Part shown: positions 51,501-63,957 of the stretch, in pieces | Position numbering within the stretch: position 1 is the stretch's first letter | How the letters are laid out: each line of letters starts with the position of its first letter | Source of the DNA: Baylisascaris procyonis | Taxonomy: Eukaryota > Nematoda > Chromadorea > Rhabditida > Ascarididae | Assembly (NCBI GenBank): GCA_037389465.1 | Contig: JAZARR010000212.1 | Coordinates: 4,921,001-4,985,000 of the forward strand | Length of the DNA stretch: 64,000 bases | Direction: 5' to 3' | Made by a program: the position numbers and the translations under genes | The notes under the pieces: generated by a model | The model's input: only the letters and a program-made list of their open reading frames with translations | Told to the model about the DNA's origin: nothing | The model's database searches: none

Positions 51501-52786
51501 GAGTATTTGCTGCACCCAATGCAATGGAGTCATCCAACGAACACTTTTCACTTCACTCTGAAAATTTGCTTAGTTGGATCGCTGTTTCAAAATATCTCTT
51601 TCTTATTCATTTTTCCAAAAAAAAATTTCATTGAAGTTTAACTTCGACACTGAAAATAAGATATCAAAATCCGCCAAAATAAAAGAATACTCCAGATGAG
51701 CTAAATAGAGGATAGAACAGGTGAGATAGGAAAAGATGACTTTATTTTGAGATGGAAATACACTGACCAGGTACTGACCAAAGACACATGGTCAATAAGC
51801 TAAGAACCCATCTGTTGTGAAGGTTTTCGCTGGTCATCGAAAATAGTTGATCTGATATAGGTAAATGAATTTTCTTTCAGAAGAGATTTTTCATATTGCC
51901 TATATTTTGCTTCAATTATATAGCTGTAAATTACGCTAATTTCGTTCAGCAATTCGAATTCCTTCTCGGTCATTAAACCGCTGTCAACGATGTGACGAAT
52001 CGTTGGAAAGCGCCGTCGGATTTTGCTTGAGATTTCACGCCTAAAAAGCGAACTTGTATTAACATACCTCATATGTTATTCATATTCGACATATATCAAT
52101 GCTTATTGCCTTTAGTTAAGTTGCCACTGACGTTTCCCATTAAACTCAATAACATAGGCGGTGAGAAGTGAAAACTGATGTGGTGCAAAGACAGGAGTTT
52201 TGATTGAAGGGGAAGAAGGGAACCCCGCCTGGACCCATCTATTGTAGCAGGAATTCTCACGACAAAATCTGGAAATTGTTTTCCAACGGTTATCCGTTGA
52301 AAGTTACGGACCTTAGACCATACTGGAACAGAGTCTTTAGTCGGGAAAATTGACAGCGTCGGAAAAGTTGAGGAGTCGAAAGAAATTTGTGAGACTGCTC
52401 CCCCACCGGGACTTCCTTGCGGATCGGGGACCCCACATCAAGCTAGTAGAAACCTCCTAGTAAACCTCCCATTTCTCTGGCAGCTACTCGAGTCGGCTAA
52501 GCTAGTGTGAGCGTCGTTGTACTCTCTTCACCACTATTGGCATTTTAAAGAAACTTCAAAAATTCACTCATCACCCCATATGGTTATCATTAAGGTCAAA
52601 CCAAAGAAGTGGGCTCTATCATACACGCCAACCATTAAAATTTATTAGTGCTATATTTTCGAATATTATTTTCAGATATACAAATTTCGTAAAATTTGCT
52701 GCTTAAATAATTCGATAAAAAATTTCGATAAATCTGTAATTTAATGGAATTGAGTTCATCAATCAGCGTGTTAATGGCAGCAAAAA

Positions 52787-52869
<83 letters not shown>

Positions 52870-54888
52870 GAAAGCAATTTAGAAGTTTCTTTATTACCAA
52901 GCGAGAGCGGCTGTGAGATTAACATAGCGAGCGATTGCATGCCTCCGCCGTTGACTTTTCTCATCTCTTCCAGGAATAACCATGCATAACACAGACAACA
53001 GGTCCTCAGGCCATGGCAAAGACTGGAACTGACGCCACCACCTGAATTGAACGCTATATTAATGAATGTTAAAGGATGCTGAAAAGCAAATTTCCTGCAT
53101 TCAAAAAGATGCCAAAATCCCAATGACCTCTCCCATCAGTTAAATGAGAACAAGTATCTTATACGACTTTGATCTCAAGCAAACAAACGAAACAATAAAT
53201 GCTGTTCTCTTCGGCTTTTACACAGGATAATAAAGAGGTGGAATCTGAGTTCTATAATTTATTATCCCCTCTCTCACCGCTCTGTTATCATTGCTTTCGC
53301 ATTCAAGAATTTCGAATTCATCTTATGCAATCATCAAATAACTACAATTAACTGTGTTATCAAGTTTAATTTAATTTTAGAGACATCTTTCTAGTAATTT
53401 TCATGCAAATGGATTAGATGACTTTGCAAAATGATAAATTTCCATTTCATGCAAACGCTGAAAAAAGAATAAGATTTTTTTTTTATGTTAGAAAACGTTT
53501 AAAAACAGCCATTCATTGCAGACTTGATTAATTAAACGAATGCGTTTAAGGTGCTTTTTGCTAATTATTATAAAAATCGCATTACCGTGATATAAAGTTC
53601 GCGCGCCATTACGGTAGTATAACGTTCATTTATGGATCTGCTTGTTTGCCCAGCAATTTCAGCTTGTAGGAAGCAAAAAAAAAAAAAACGAAGATGTGTT
53701 ATTAAAATTCGCTAACCTTGAGACAACATTTGAGACATAGAAACCGAGAAGAAATGTTAACGGTATTAATTTCGTATAGTCATCGAACATCATTGCTAAT
53801 TGTTCAAATTTTCTCCTAAATAAAATAAAAGTAATTTTACTGAATTAAAAATGTTACAATATCACTCCTAATATTGCAATTAATAATCGATTTAATAACG
53901 ATTAAGATGATTGGTGAAATGAACTCAAATAGAAATGATCTCAACGAAATGCGATCAATAAATAATGCAAAAAAAAAAAAAAATTATTTTATAAAGAAAT
54001 AAAAAAAAAAAACGAATAATGCAAAATTGCTATCGTTTATTCATTGCAATGAAAATTACAATTTTCTCATTCGTATTCATTTTTATTCTCATTGTAAACA
54101 TTACAAACATGTATGTTCATCGTAAACAAAAAAAAGTTACATCAACGATTTCGTTGAATTCTCATCAAAAAATTGAATAATACTTCAACAAGCTTTTGTT
54201 CTAAAATCTCGAGCAGTATTCAATGATGTTTACCACTGTATTAATTGCTCATGAAGTGTAACGAACAGTGTGAAGCATTGCTAAATATTAACGGATTTAT
54301 TGAAAAGAATTCTACAAGTTGTCTAGATCGAAGTTTATTCAACACCACGCTCTCATATGCAAATCTGTATCCGACGATACACTGAAAAAAAAAAACGTTC
54401 TAAGTGAAATCGTTGAGAATGCAATTAAATATGTGCCCAAACGAATGTGATTTTGACTGATCGAATGAGATAAAAAGATTTTTTCTCTTAATGCGTTTCT
54501 CCAACAGAAGTTCCATTGTAATCTGTAATTATTCGATGCAATATCCGCCTGGGCACTAAAAAAAACAAATATCGTCTTAAACAACGGTGGACTAACTGCA
54601 ATATCATATCAAAAAAAGACACAATCATCGAGTATGATAGTCTATAGTGGTCCAATTGTCGTTATGCCTACTTGAGACAAGCATCGAAGGTGTATATAAG
54701 CAAAGGTGCACTCACCTATATCGTTCTGAATCATCGTCGTCGAGCATTGGAAGAACGGTATTGTAAAACAATCGAACCGCATAATAAAGACTAAGAAAGA
54801 CAAGGAGTTCTTTCCAAACAAGTCGCCAAATACTACCCTTCCATCGTAACAGCAAACGGCAGAAGTTCCCTTGATATGAAATCGTCAT
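48046..54888 (-). CDS. Bestrophin, calcium-activated chloride channel
   Basis: Pentameric plasma-membrane anion channel of the bestrophin family, which is much expanded in nematodes. Exons, 5' to 3': 54888-54716, 53815-53717, 53041-52898, 52040-51935, 51557-51366, 50596-50444, 49907-49784, 49222-49024, 48172-48046. All junctions keep frame; 438 aa. The start MTISYQ is the conserved family N-terminus. The neck [10 protein letters not shown] carries the three hydrophobic neck residues Ile75, Phe79 and Phe83. [44 protein letters not shown] and [13 protein letters not shown] follow. The calcium clasp is [10 protein letters not shown] with Asp301-304, aligning with human BEST1 numbering, followed by DYIFERN. 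The last exon ([20 protein letters not shown], then the stop) fits phase and poly(A) signal but has no family match. Introns 3 and 8 contain AT microsatellites. Which C. elegans best paralogue it matches cannot be told. Confidence 0.94.
48445..48506. repeat. (AT)n microsatellite in bestrophin intron 8
   Basis: About 60 nt of TA dinucleotide repeat. Confidence 0.97.
52180..52560. other. GC-richer patch within bestrophin intron 3
   Basis: Distinct base composition (contains CCCCCACCGGGACTTCC-like blocks) in an otherwise AT-rich intron. No open frame of note. Most likely a decayed mobile or repetitive element; not identified. Confidence 0.35.
52788..52867. repeat. (AT)n microsatellite near bestrophin exon 3 donor
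   Basis: About 80 nt of pure AT dinucleotide. On the transcribed (minus) strand it starts 30 nt after the donor at 52897. Confidence 0.97.
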
Positions 54889-54896
54889 CTCTGAAA
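54889..54896 (-). promoter_or_regulatory. Candidate trans-splice acceptor of the bestrophin gene
   Basis: Minus strand ATTTTCAG followed by AG and then the start ATG at 54888-54886. This is the same acceptor-next-to-start arrangement as at the AP-2 and acyltransferase genes. Confidence 0.5.
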
Positions 54897-56920
54897 ATTA
54901 TAATCACGCAATTAAAATTCGATGCAGATTTTTTGAACGCCGCCAATAGACACAATGGAAGAGTTTCGGGAAAAAGTCTTTAAAAAAACGCAACATGGGC
55001 TTTTATGAGGATGGACGATACTCTAATATAAAAGAAAGTAGCATGTATTCATGATGAAGGCAACATGCCGAAACGTTGAATGAAAGAATTATCCATGCGT
55101 TCACGTCTATCTTAATAAACCACATCATAGTGCAAAAATAAAAATAGAACAATTAAGGGAAATAAGGTTTCCTATGGGAAAATAAACTGAACATTTAAAA
55201 ACGACAGAATCTACTTCGTTAGGATTAAGTATATTGCACAAGTATATTGTTTAAGTAGAATATTTTCTAAATATTCGATGCGATTAAAAGATTGCCGTTC
55301 CATCTGAGATACGGCATTATGCAGCGAGGATGCGAAACCTACTAGGGATTAGCTCGCATTAAATTTTACTTTTTAAGAAATCATTAAATTGAGTGCGAAG
55401 AAACGACGATATATATTCCTCAGCTATAGTGATAAGTGCTATTATGGATTGATGATAACAGTTAATTTGCACAACGCAATAGCATAACCATAACAACAAT
55501 GATGTGGCAAAAAAAAAAAAAGAAAATACACTAAATTTACACCTGAGAAGATGCTGAAGTTTTGAAAAGAGGATATTTAGATGAGAAATTTGAAAAGATG
55601 CTCCATCTTTTGGGAAAAAACACAAAATTTTTCCGATAAAGTATCGCAATAACAGCAACTCGACAAAGGCAATCAATAGTGGATCGTTTAGCCGTTTTTT
55701 TTTTTTTTTTTTTTAAATGCGAAAGTTTGAAAATCCCATTAGTTTCGCTCAATTTCCGACTGACTAAGTCACATTTTCGGCGAAGCGATATTTTTAGGCA
55801 AAACATCAAATGCTAAGATTGATCCCCTGTAGAATATAAAAGGAAGAATTTTTCTAGAAAGCAAAAGCGATGATTTATTCAGTGCTTATTTAAAACGAAT
55901 TCATCCCCTAAAACCTTTGGGTTAGATTCTGAGAGAAGTTTCTCACAAGGGATCTCCAAGTACCCGAATCGCTATTAATTTGAATTCATATAAAGAAAGA
56001 TAGAAACAATTCACGCTTTGGACAGCGTTTCAACATAACACTCTTTATTTGCGAAATCTTATTACTATATTTCAAAGATGTTCTTTTATTTGAGGGAAGT
56101 TGACATAAATTAATTTAAATAAAATAAAAATTTCTACATACTCAATAATATATTTATGTGCAATGTCTTTTCATCGATTTTTTAAAGCGCAATCTGAACT
56201 TATAACTTAAATGTAAACTCGTTTAATATAATATCCGCTGAAGGCACCGATAATATGCAACCTGAATCTGTGTGAAGAAGTCAAACGAAACAACTATCAA
56301 CTTCTGAGTTTATATTAAAATCGCCGAATAGCGTAGCATCAGTATTGAATTGGACGAATTCGTCAACAACGTAAGCAGCTTTAGAACTATAAACACATTC
56401 ACTTATATAAATAGATCTTTTCATATGAGAGAGATCATAACGCCTGATCAAAGCGAACGATCCAGCAAATATATTCGATAGAACAAGAATTTGCATAGCA
56501 TCCATCAATCGTTCTTGCTATTATTTGAATGTTGAGCTTTAGTGATGGCAATCTGCCAGAAAATTTGTTAAAAAATCCAACGTTTCACCATCACATAAGC
56601 ATTTCAATCGATATAGTCATGATTCGTAACTCTGTCGCTTTGGTACCCCATCAAACCTGGTTAGAAAAAAAAAAGAGAAAAAAACAAGAAATTTCCTGCA
56701 GCTCGATGCATATAACTGTTCGATAGTTCTATCGAAGGAAAATAGAACTAAAAGGACTTTATCTTTTAGAGAAAGCAATTCTCTTCTCACAGCATTCTTC
56801 TGCTAATGACTAGCTGCTGCTCCACGTGAAGCAACATTAGAATAACATTTTTTACATATTATATGTGATAACTGCAAAAAAACCGGATTAAAAATCGCCC
56901 ATCTCGGTTGTGTTGTTGTT
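54897..56920. other. Intergenic, no gene seen
   Basis: Upstream of bestrophin on its strand. AT-rich with A and T homopolymers (an 18-T run near 55697-55714). Only short chance open frames. Confidence 0.5.
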
Positions 56921-58045
56921 GATTGAAAGAAAGAAGATGTGTTGAAAGAGGTTAATCGTAACTCCATGGGCCTAACCGTTGCCGAGAAAATAAATCGCAA
57001 ATATCAATTACAATACATTTGCATAAAAATACAACATTCGAGCACCTATAATTTCCATCTTTTCATATAAAAAACCAAAGAATGCACATCCTCGTGATCA
57101 GCTCACTGAGATCTATCGTTTCATACCAAAACCATCGAAATCGGAGACAAAAAATGTTTTACCAAAATTTCCCTGTACTACCCTTACGATCGAAAAATTG
57201 CGATTTTTAGGATTTTTTCTCGGCTCCTGTTCGCCCGTGGGCGGTCACCTGTATATGGTTCGGGAGGTCTCGCCAAGTAGACCACAAATCTAAGGACCGC
57301 TTTTGCCTATATGAAATATCGGCCGAGAACCAGAACCCCCTGAGCTGCAAAAATCGATATTTCAGAAATTCTGGGGGGTCGATTCGGTTTTCAACCATCC
57401 TCTCGAAATATGATAAGCTATATGTCGTTTGATAGAGGTTTTAAGGCTGTGTTGACGGGAGCAAGCCGTAGCTCTATAGGCTTAACGGCTGCCGAGAAAA
57501 AAACTCCGAAATATTAATTTCAGTACATTTGCATAGAACCGCAGCATTCATGCACCCCTAGCTTTCCTGTTTTTATATAAAACAGCAAATTGTGCAGGCG
57601 TCCGTGATCAGCTCATCGAGATCTATCGTTTGATACCAAAATCAGCGAAATCAGAGACAAAAAATATTTTTTCAAAATTTCCCTGTGCTACCCCCTTAGA
57701 ATCGAAAAGTCGCGATTTTTGCGATTTTTTTTCTCAGCCTCTTTGTCCTCAGAGACGGTAGTCTATATACCGTTGGAGGGGTCCCGGCGAGCTGATGACG
57801 AATTAAAAAGCCGCTTAACACTATATTAAACAGTGGCCGAGAACGAAAACCCCCAAAATCGCAAAAATCGAGATTTCAGAAATTCTGACCGGTCGATTCG
57901 ATTTTCAACTTTTCTCCCGAAATGTAACAACCTATATACCGTTTGATAGAGCTTTTAAAACTGTATCGAATAAGGCAAATCCCAACTTGATTGACCTAAC
58001 CGTTGCGGAGAAAATAATTCTGAAATCTCCAATACAGAACATTTC
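56921..58045. repeat. Diverged tandem repeat, about 510-nt unit, two full copies plus a partial third
   Basis: Anchor strings recur at regular spacing: CCTAACCGTTGCCGAGAAAA-type sequence at about 56971, 57481 and 57995, and ATCTATCGTTTxATACCAAAA at about 57112 and 57622. Unit starts are near 56921, 57431 and 57944, so units are 510 and 513 nt. Copies are roughly four-fifths identical by eye along their length. The third copy stops after about 100 nt. The units are GC-richer than the surroundings. No convincing protein is encoded, although the minus strand of both copies is open over the same VENRID-like stretch. Could be a minisatellite-like array, part of a dispersed repeat family, or a duplicated non-autonomous element. 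Confidence 0.85.
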
Positions 58046-58933
58046 GATAGAAATTTCACATATTTTAATTTTTTAATTGAACAAATCTTCGAAAAATGAA
58101 TTTAAAAAATAGACATCATTAAAGCAGAAAGTAAAAACGAATGAAAATAAAAGAACGCAGGAAGAAGAAAGAAATAAAAGAAATGCTTAAGTATGAAAAA
58201 CGGTGCCCTACCGGAATAACTCTGCAACGGAGCGGAAAGCACGGACGAAATTTTATAGGTCTAGAAAGCACCACCATACAATGAGATCCAGAAAAAACCC
58301 GAACGATAGAGCCGAAAACGTTAGCCAAAGGTGAAAATAATTAGTGATGTTCTGTATTAAATAGAATAGAATAAATGAAAAATTAAGTGACTCACTTTAC
58401 CCGAAAACTTTAGAAAAACAAATCAATTGAATCGCATATAAAATGACAACGTGAAAAAAATAAAGTTGGTCATAGATGAGGAACTTAATCTTAACAAATT
58501 ATGCATAATTAATGTTTAAAAAAATTACTCAATAGCACAATGATGAAATATAAAGTGAGAGGTAAAGCATTTCCTTTCAAGAATAGTGTAGAAAATGCGC
58601 ACACATCGATCGAATTTTGCATTTGACGTCAAAGCAATCGTCGACACTCATGGGTACGTCACGCATCGATGAGTTGTTTTGTGCACGGATCGTCTGTTCG
58701 GTGAAAAGTCTAATCGCCAGCCGTTTGTACGCAATTCTCAGTAATACTACTATTTCACTAAATATATAAACAGAGTGAACAACTCTTTGCAATTGTTGAA
58801 TGCTTCTATAGAAAAGATGGAGATAGACTAATGGGGGTTTTTTCTGACGATGACTAACAGATGTGGAATAAACAAAATGTTGTCGTATTCGTTTCAATTC
58901 AAACATCATCCTCTAACCTGAAGTATAAATATC

Positions 58934-58935
<2 letters not shown>

Positions 58936-58988
<53 letters not shown>
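58936..58988. repeat. (AT)n microsatellite
   Basis: About 53 nt of AT dinucleotide repeat. Confidence 0.97.
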
Positions 58989-58990
<2 letters not shown>

Positions 58991-61672
58991 TTTTATTGAT
59001 TCATCTATTTATTTACAATAAGATGAATCAAACGGAAGAGATGAGAAAATGTATGACATTTTCGGTAAAAATCCTTCGCAAAACAATAGAAAAAATCATT
59101 CATTCCCTTCATGAAACAATCCCACCTATTGTAAGCAAGTAAACCTTATATTGTAGACCACATAAATTAATAGGGGAATTAACAACGAAAGAAATAGTGG
59201 AATTGAGCAGAGAGCAACGACAAAGGAGGCAACCAACACTAAACAAGTAATAAACAAGTAAACCTGTGCTGCTTACTCACCCTAACGAAGAATCGCAAAA
59301 TAAACAACACACTCCTCAACGCGAGCATATCCCACTGCATCATGTCACCACAGTGACGACCTCATTGCACGGCCGCCACTTGCGCAGCAGCGCCCTTACA
59401 CTTAAGTGCAAACGTCATCCAATCTTTTTTAAAAGTTGAAACGTTATGCAATGTTTTGTTAAGGTCGTTTGTAATTTTTTATGTCGCATGATGAGTCATA
59501 TGCAACGCTAGTCTGAGGAACTTTGAAAAAAATAAAGCCCCATGTACGGTATAGACACGAATAAAGCCCACTGGCGTTATACACTCTCTCTGAAATTTCT
59601 TGATGAGCGTTTATTTAAAATTATAGTATAGAATTCGCTGTAAAAATCTCTAAATTTCAATTATTAAGCTCGATGTGGGAAATATGCTTTTTGCTTGGAT
59701 ATTTTCATTCAATCTAAAATTGTGATAAACTAATCTAGTAGAAATTGAAATATTTATGGCAAACAATTTCGTATTTAAAAACTCCTATCAAGGATTAACA
59801 AACTTCTTTTAAGCTGCATATACTCCGAAAAAGTTCGCCACCATTTTCACTTATTAATATTCATTCTTCAGAAGAATTAATATCGATTGAGCTTTTATAA
59901 ATCATATTCTTTAATTAGGCTGATTGCAACGATTTCTTGAATTTAAACAAACGGAATAATAGTATAGGAAATTAAAATACTGCGGCGAATGATGGTAGAG
60001 AATAACGATCGCAACCCCCCCCCCCCCCAATTGTAAATAGATGACTGCTGATCGAAAATACCTTCACTCTCTAAAGTAAGACGATTTTTTTTTTTGGATT
60101 TTTCGAAGCAACACAATAAGTGCTGTTAAACTTTCAAAAACTACTATATTTTCAATGAATTGAAAATGAATGATTGCTGAAATTAGAAGGTTAAAATATG
60201 GTAATAAAATTGCAATTATTCGTGTAATAAAATTCAAATTGAATTATTTAGTAGAATCTATTCAATGGATCTGCTATGTTTTACTACAACAAGTAAATCA
60301 CTTCCGTACACCACAACCGATAGAACTCTTGTTTATCAACATCGTCATCCAATAGTTAAACATGACATTTCCCTAATAACTCCTTTGCTGAACGAGAAAT
60401 AAGTAAGGGCAAGATTCTACAGGTGATGAGGAAGTGAACCACAAGGTGAAGTTCGAGAACTTTATACAAGAAAAGAGAGGAGCACATTATACGAGAGCAC
60501 TCCGTGAGCAAACAGCATTCATTTTCCGGCCGTAGAATCGCTTTCTTCTTTGTCGAGAGACGACGCTTTCTGATGAATCACTGAGATGACGAGCACATCA
60601 AATGACAAGTTTATTGAAATTCGATTCGAATATAACGTAGTACATTGACAAATTATGTGAGGTTAGCGAAAAAAAAAATTGTAAGAATACCGAAAAAGAC
60701 GATAGACAATGCAGAACATCGCTGAAAATGGGGGTATTTTTTAACATCTGACTCTTTTTGAATTCATTTCAACCTATATCATCATTTTTTATGGTCAATT
60801 TCTCGTTTAAAAAAAGACGCTTTTCTTCATAGCTAAACATTTCAGAAATTCTTGTTTAGCTGAGAAAGATTCTCTACATCCGACATAAACGAAGTCAATA
60901 AATTTCATCTATGGACATTAGCAATCAAATGGTTGCAATAGGTGGCAAAATGGAAATTAGTGATCTAAAATAAGAGAGATGATCGATCTTGAACGAGAAT
61001 GATGCAGCACCTTAAAACAACCGCTACAATTTTCAGGGAGTATTGTAAAATGCAGTTTTACTCCATTCAAAAATTTATTATAATGATCCGTTATAAAACA
61101 GCCTTTCGAAAATCTCAATAAAAACATTAAAATGCACAATACACGCTTCGAAGAGCTCTGAAAATTAGCTGCCAATGATGAGAGAAATATATGTGCAAAA
61201 ATTACTGCTGTATAGTTATAATGTTCTCCTCTTTGGCCAGGCTTACTTGTCTAATATTAAGCGTTCAATTAGGACAATTTGAAGCAATGCGAGGAAGTGA
61301 AATATTAGAAAACAAACGATACATTAAAAAATCATATTCAGAAAAAGCAAAATTATAGCACAAATAAAAAATTTTAAGTGAGAAAATGCAGAAACATAAC
61401 AACAAATAAGAAGATCACTATGGGAAAGTGCAAGAATATAGCATAAATAATGCATAAATTTCGAGAAATAATTTTACACGAATATCGAATTGCATTAAAC
61501 AAAACATCGAATGTATCAATGTGCCGAATGTGAAGTGAATAGAGCAAGTTTCTGTTGTGATAAATGTGCACACAACAAATAACTGGAATATACAATTGAA
61601 AAAAAAATTAGAAACGTTCGTAAAAATAAAAAGATGACACTGCGATAGATTTTCATAGATGAGAATCAACCG
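58989..61672. other. Intergenic, no gene seen
   Basis: Strongly AT-rich with homopolymers, including a C run at about 60017-60029. No supported exon on either strand. Confidence 0.5.
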
Positions 61673-61678
61673 TTTATT
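61673..61678 (-). terminator. Possible poly(A) signal of the ZP-domain gene
   Basis: AATAAA on the minus strand, 315 nt beyond the stop codon at 61993; other signals may be nearer. Confidence 0.3.
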
Positions 61679-61992
61679 GAATTAAGAGTGAATCATATCC
61701 TACTAAAATGAAAAAAATTTTCATCAATTTTAAGAACGCTTTACAAAAAAAATCACTACAATTAATAAATAATTTTCATCTCAAAAGATAGTATAATAGA
61801 GCAATAAGTGTACTATTATTTAACCAATATACCACTGAATATCAAAGAATCAATGCTCAATGATCGCTTCAACTCTATTTAACTAAAGAGAAATTCAACA
61901 AAATTTTTCATTTAGTGCAATTTGCAGATTGTCAGAAATTAGCCAAAAATGTCCCGTCAAATCTATTCGAAATTTAAAGAAATGATAGAAAA

Positions 61993-63957
61993 TTAAGGCG
62001 ATGAACATGGATTCATGTATGGAATTTGTGGACAAATCGAGCATTTTGAAGAGGATTTTTTCATTACAGTGACGATAGAAAGTAATATGGAGAGAAATGT
62101 GAGTAGAATGAATGGTAAAAGTGCGATAAAGAAGACATGCGTACAAGTGGGGAGACGATGTGTTTCGGTTACTCCGTTAACATCAGCAATAAGCATCTCA
62201 GGTGTACTCACGTCTAGTTCGAGTTGTCTTTCCATCAAATTCACCGAGCGACGACGTTTACGAATGTTATGTTCAACGCAATTTGGTGGCTAAAAATTTT
62301 TTATTGAATATAAATCATCATTTAAATTAAAAATGTTATAATTTCATAGTTGTATTGGTGTAACTAATGGAATTTCGTTGCCAATAATACCGTTAAATTT
62401 CCTCAACGATTGATTAAACAATTCTTCAATAAAAACTTTGGAATAAATTGCCACTGAATGCTATTTAATCATAGATAATGCAAGTTGAAAGAAGCGTTAT
62501 TCAACTCTCTTGGTGATTTATCGTCGGTGATTTGTAAACTCAATAAATGCAACTAGAGAAAGTGAATGTAACATTGCATCAGTTCAATAGAGTTTTCTTC
62601 ACCATTTATATTGTATAGCGTATTAGGATAATACCATAAACACTACAAAATTATCTCATTTGAAGAATTGTTGATGTGGAAAAGAATTTCAGGTGATTAA
62701 CTCACTTTGATTTCGCCTATATCAAGAACACCCTTAATACATATAAATTATGTCGCTAAAAAGTGATATGTGAAAAGTTGTTGCCATTTTTTTAATCATC
62801 TTTTTCAACAACAATTCCTAAAGCTTCATTTATGACTGAATTTGACTGAATTTTTTCCTTCAACTTTTACTCTAAATAAATCTTCAACTCATCAGTCAAT
62901 AAAAAAAGAGGCGTCTCATGTCTGCAGCAATCCATTGGTCGCCTTCATTGCACTTTTTTTTTTTTTTAAATTTTAGCCTTTGTTCTCGTTTATTCCACTA
63001 ATCGTTCCAAAAATTTATCAGTTTTGTTTGTTTCAAAGATTTTGATGCTAAAGCGGAATATTTCTTAGTCAATCACCTATTAATTATTTCATTTCATTGG
63101 TTTACTCTAATAAAACGGATAAAGTGCTGAAGTTGATTCTTATTGTTTATTCAACAATTCAATTGTTATTCTTTGTTTAAGAGTAGAACAAATATAATAC
63201 GAGTAAAGCATGTACCGTAATACCAGCGCACAGCCCCATCCTCTTGTGACAGAGCTCGATTTGACATGTGAAATATAGTTGGTTCGAATCTGCATACTTA
63301 AAGACGTGACTCCGTGCATATGCTCGCATCGTTGTTGCATCATAGGTGAGTTCGCTTAGCAGAAAACTGTCAGTGGAACACCTCAAACAAAAACTTTCCA
63401 TCTAAATACTGTTAAGAAATATATTGAAGTACCGAAATAAACTTTTTACGGCTTACCAAAGCACACGATGCGATCCCACCACAGGAATTCTTTGAGAAAT
63501 TACCAATGATCAACGACCACCATATATCATTGCAAAAAAAGGCCTATTATCACCAAAAACTCAATAGGCATGAGAGTTTATTTTCTAGACTTTTAATATT
63601 CAGATAACAGTAAGGATCAGAGTTATAAATTTGCCTATATCAGTTCACATCTGTATCACATTTTCATTTCTGATCTCCCTCGATACAACGATTTGGTAGC
63701 AAGCTACGAAGTGAACAAATTTTGTTCCTATTTTGCTGCATGAGAACCTCAAAATTACCATAAAGATTTCGAGCAGCCTCTAGAAAGACAATGAAACAAT
63801 TTAGGGCGATCTGTGGATAGATCAGACAAATCGTATGAAGTGTGGCTTACCCTTCGAAGTCAATGACCGCATGTTGTTCACCTTCACCGTCCCTTACGAA
63901 ACACTTCTTAACAAGCATTCCCATTTCGGCACCAGTGCACTCCCAAACGTGAAACAC
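61993..63957 (-). CDS. ZP-domain cuticlin-like membrane protein (3' part, runs off right edge)
   Basis: Extracellular-matrix protein of the nematode cuticlin family, which polymerises in cuticle or apical matrix through its zona pellucida domain. Exons in order: 63957-63851, 63381-63216, 62289-61993; all in frame and ending in TAA. They encode the C-terminal half of the ZP domain: HVWECTG, LVKKCFVRDGEGE, GCSTDSFLL, SHVFKYADSNQLYFTCQIEL, CHKRMGLC and GITPPNC, with the expected spaced cysteines. Then come a furin-type cleavage site (RKRRR), about 40 residues, a transmembrane helix (VFFIALLPFILLTFLSILLS) and a short Cys-containing cytoplasmic tail. This is the standard layout in which cleavage releases the ZP module. 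A potential donor (GAC|GTGAGT) inside the last exon is probably unused because reading through gives the expected membrane anchor. The acceptor at 63382 (GTTTGAG) is weak. The signal peptide and N-terminal part lie beyond 64000. Confidence 0.88.

Noticed and set aside
63280..63290. GGTTCGAATC, B-box-like sequence
   Set aside because: Lies inside the ZP-domain exon, where it encodes part of the SNQLYF block; no tRNA around it.
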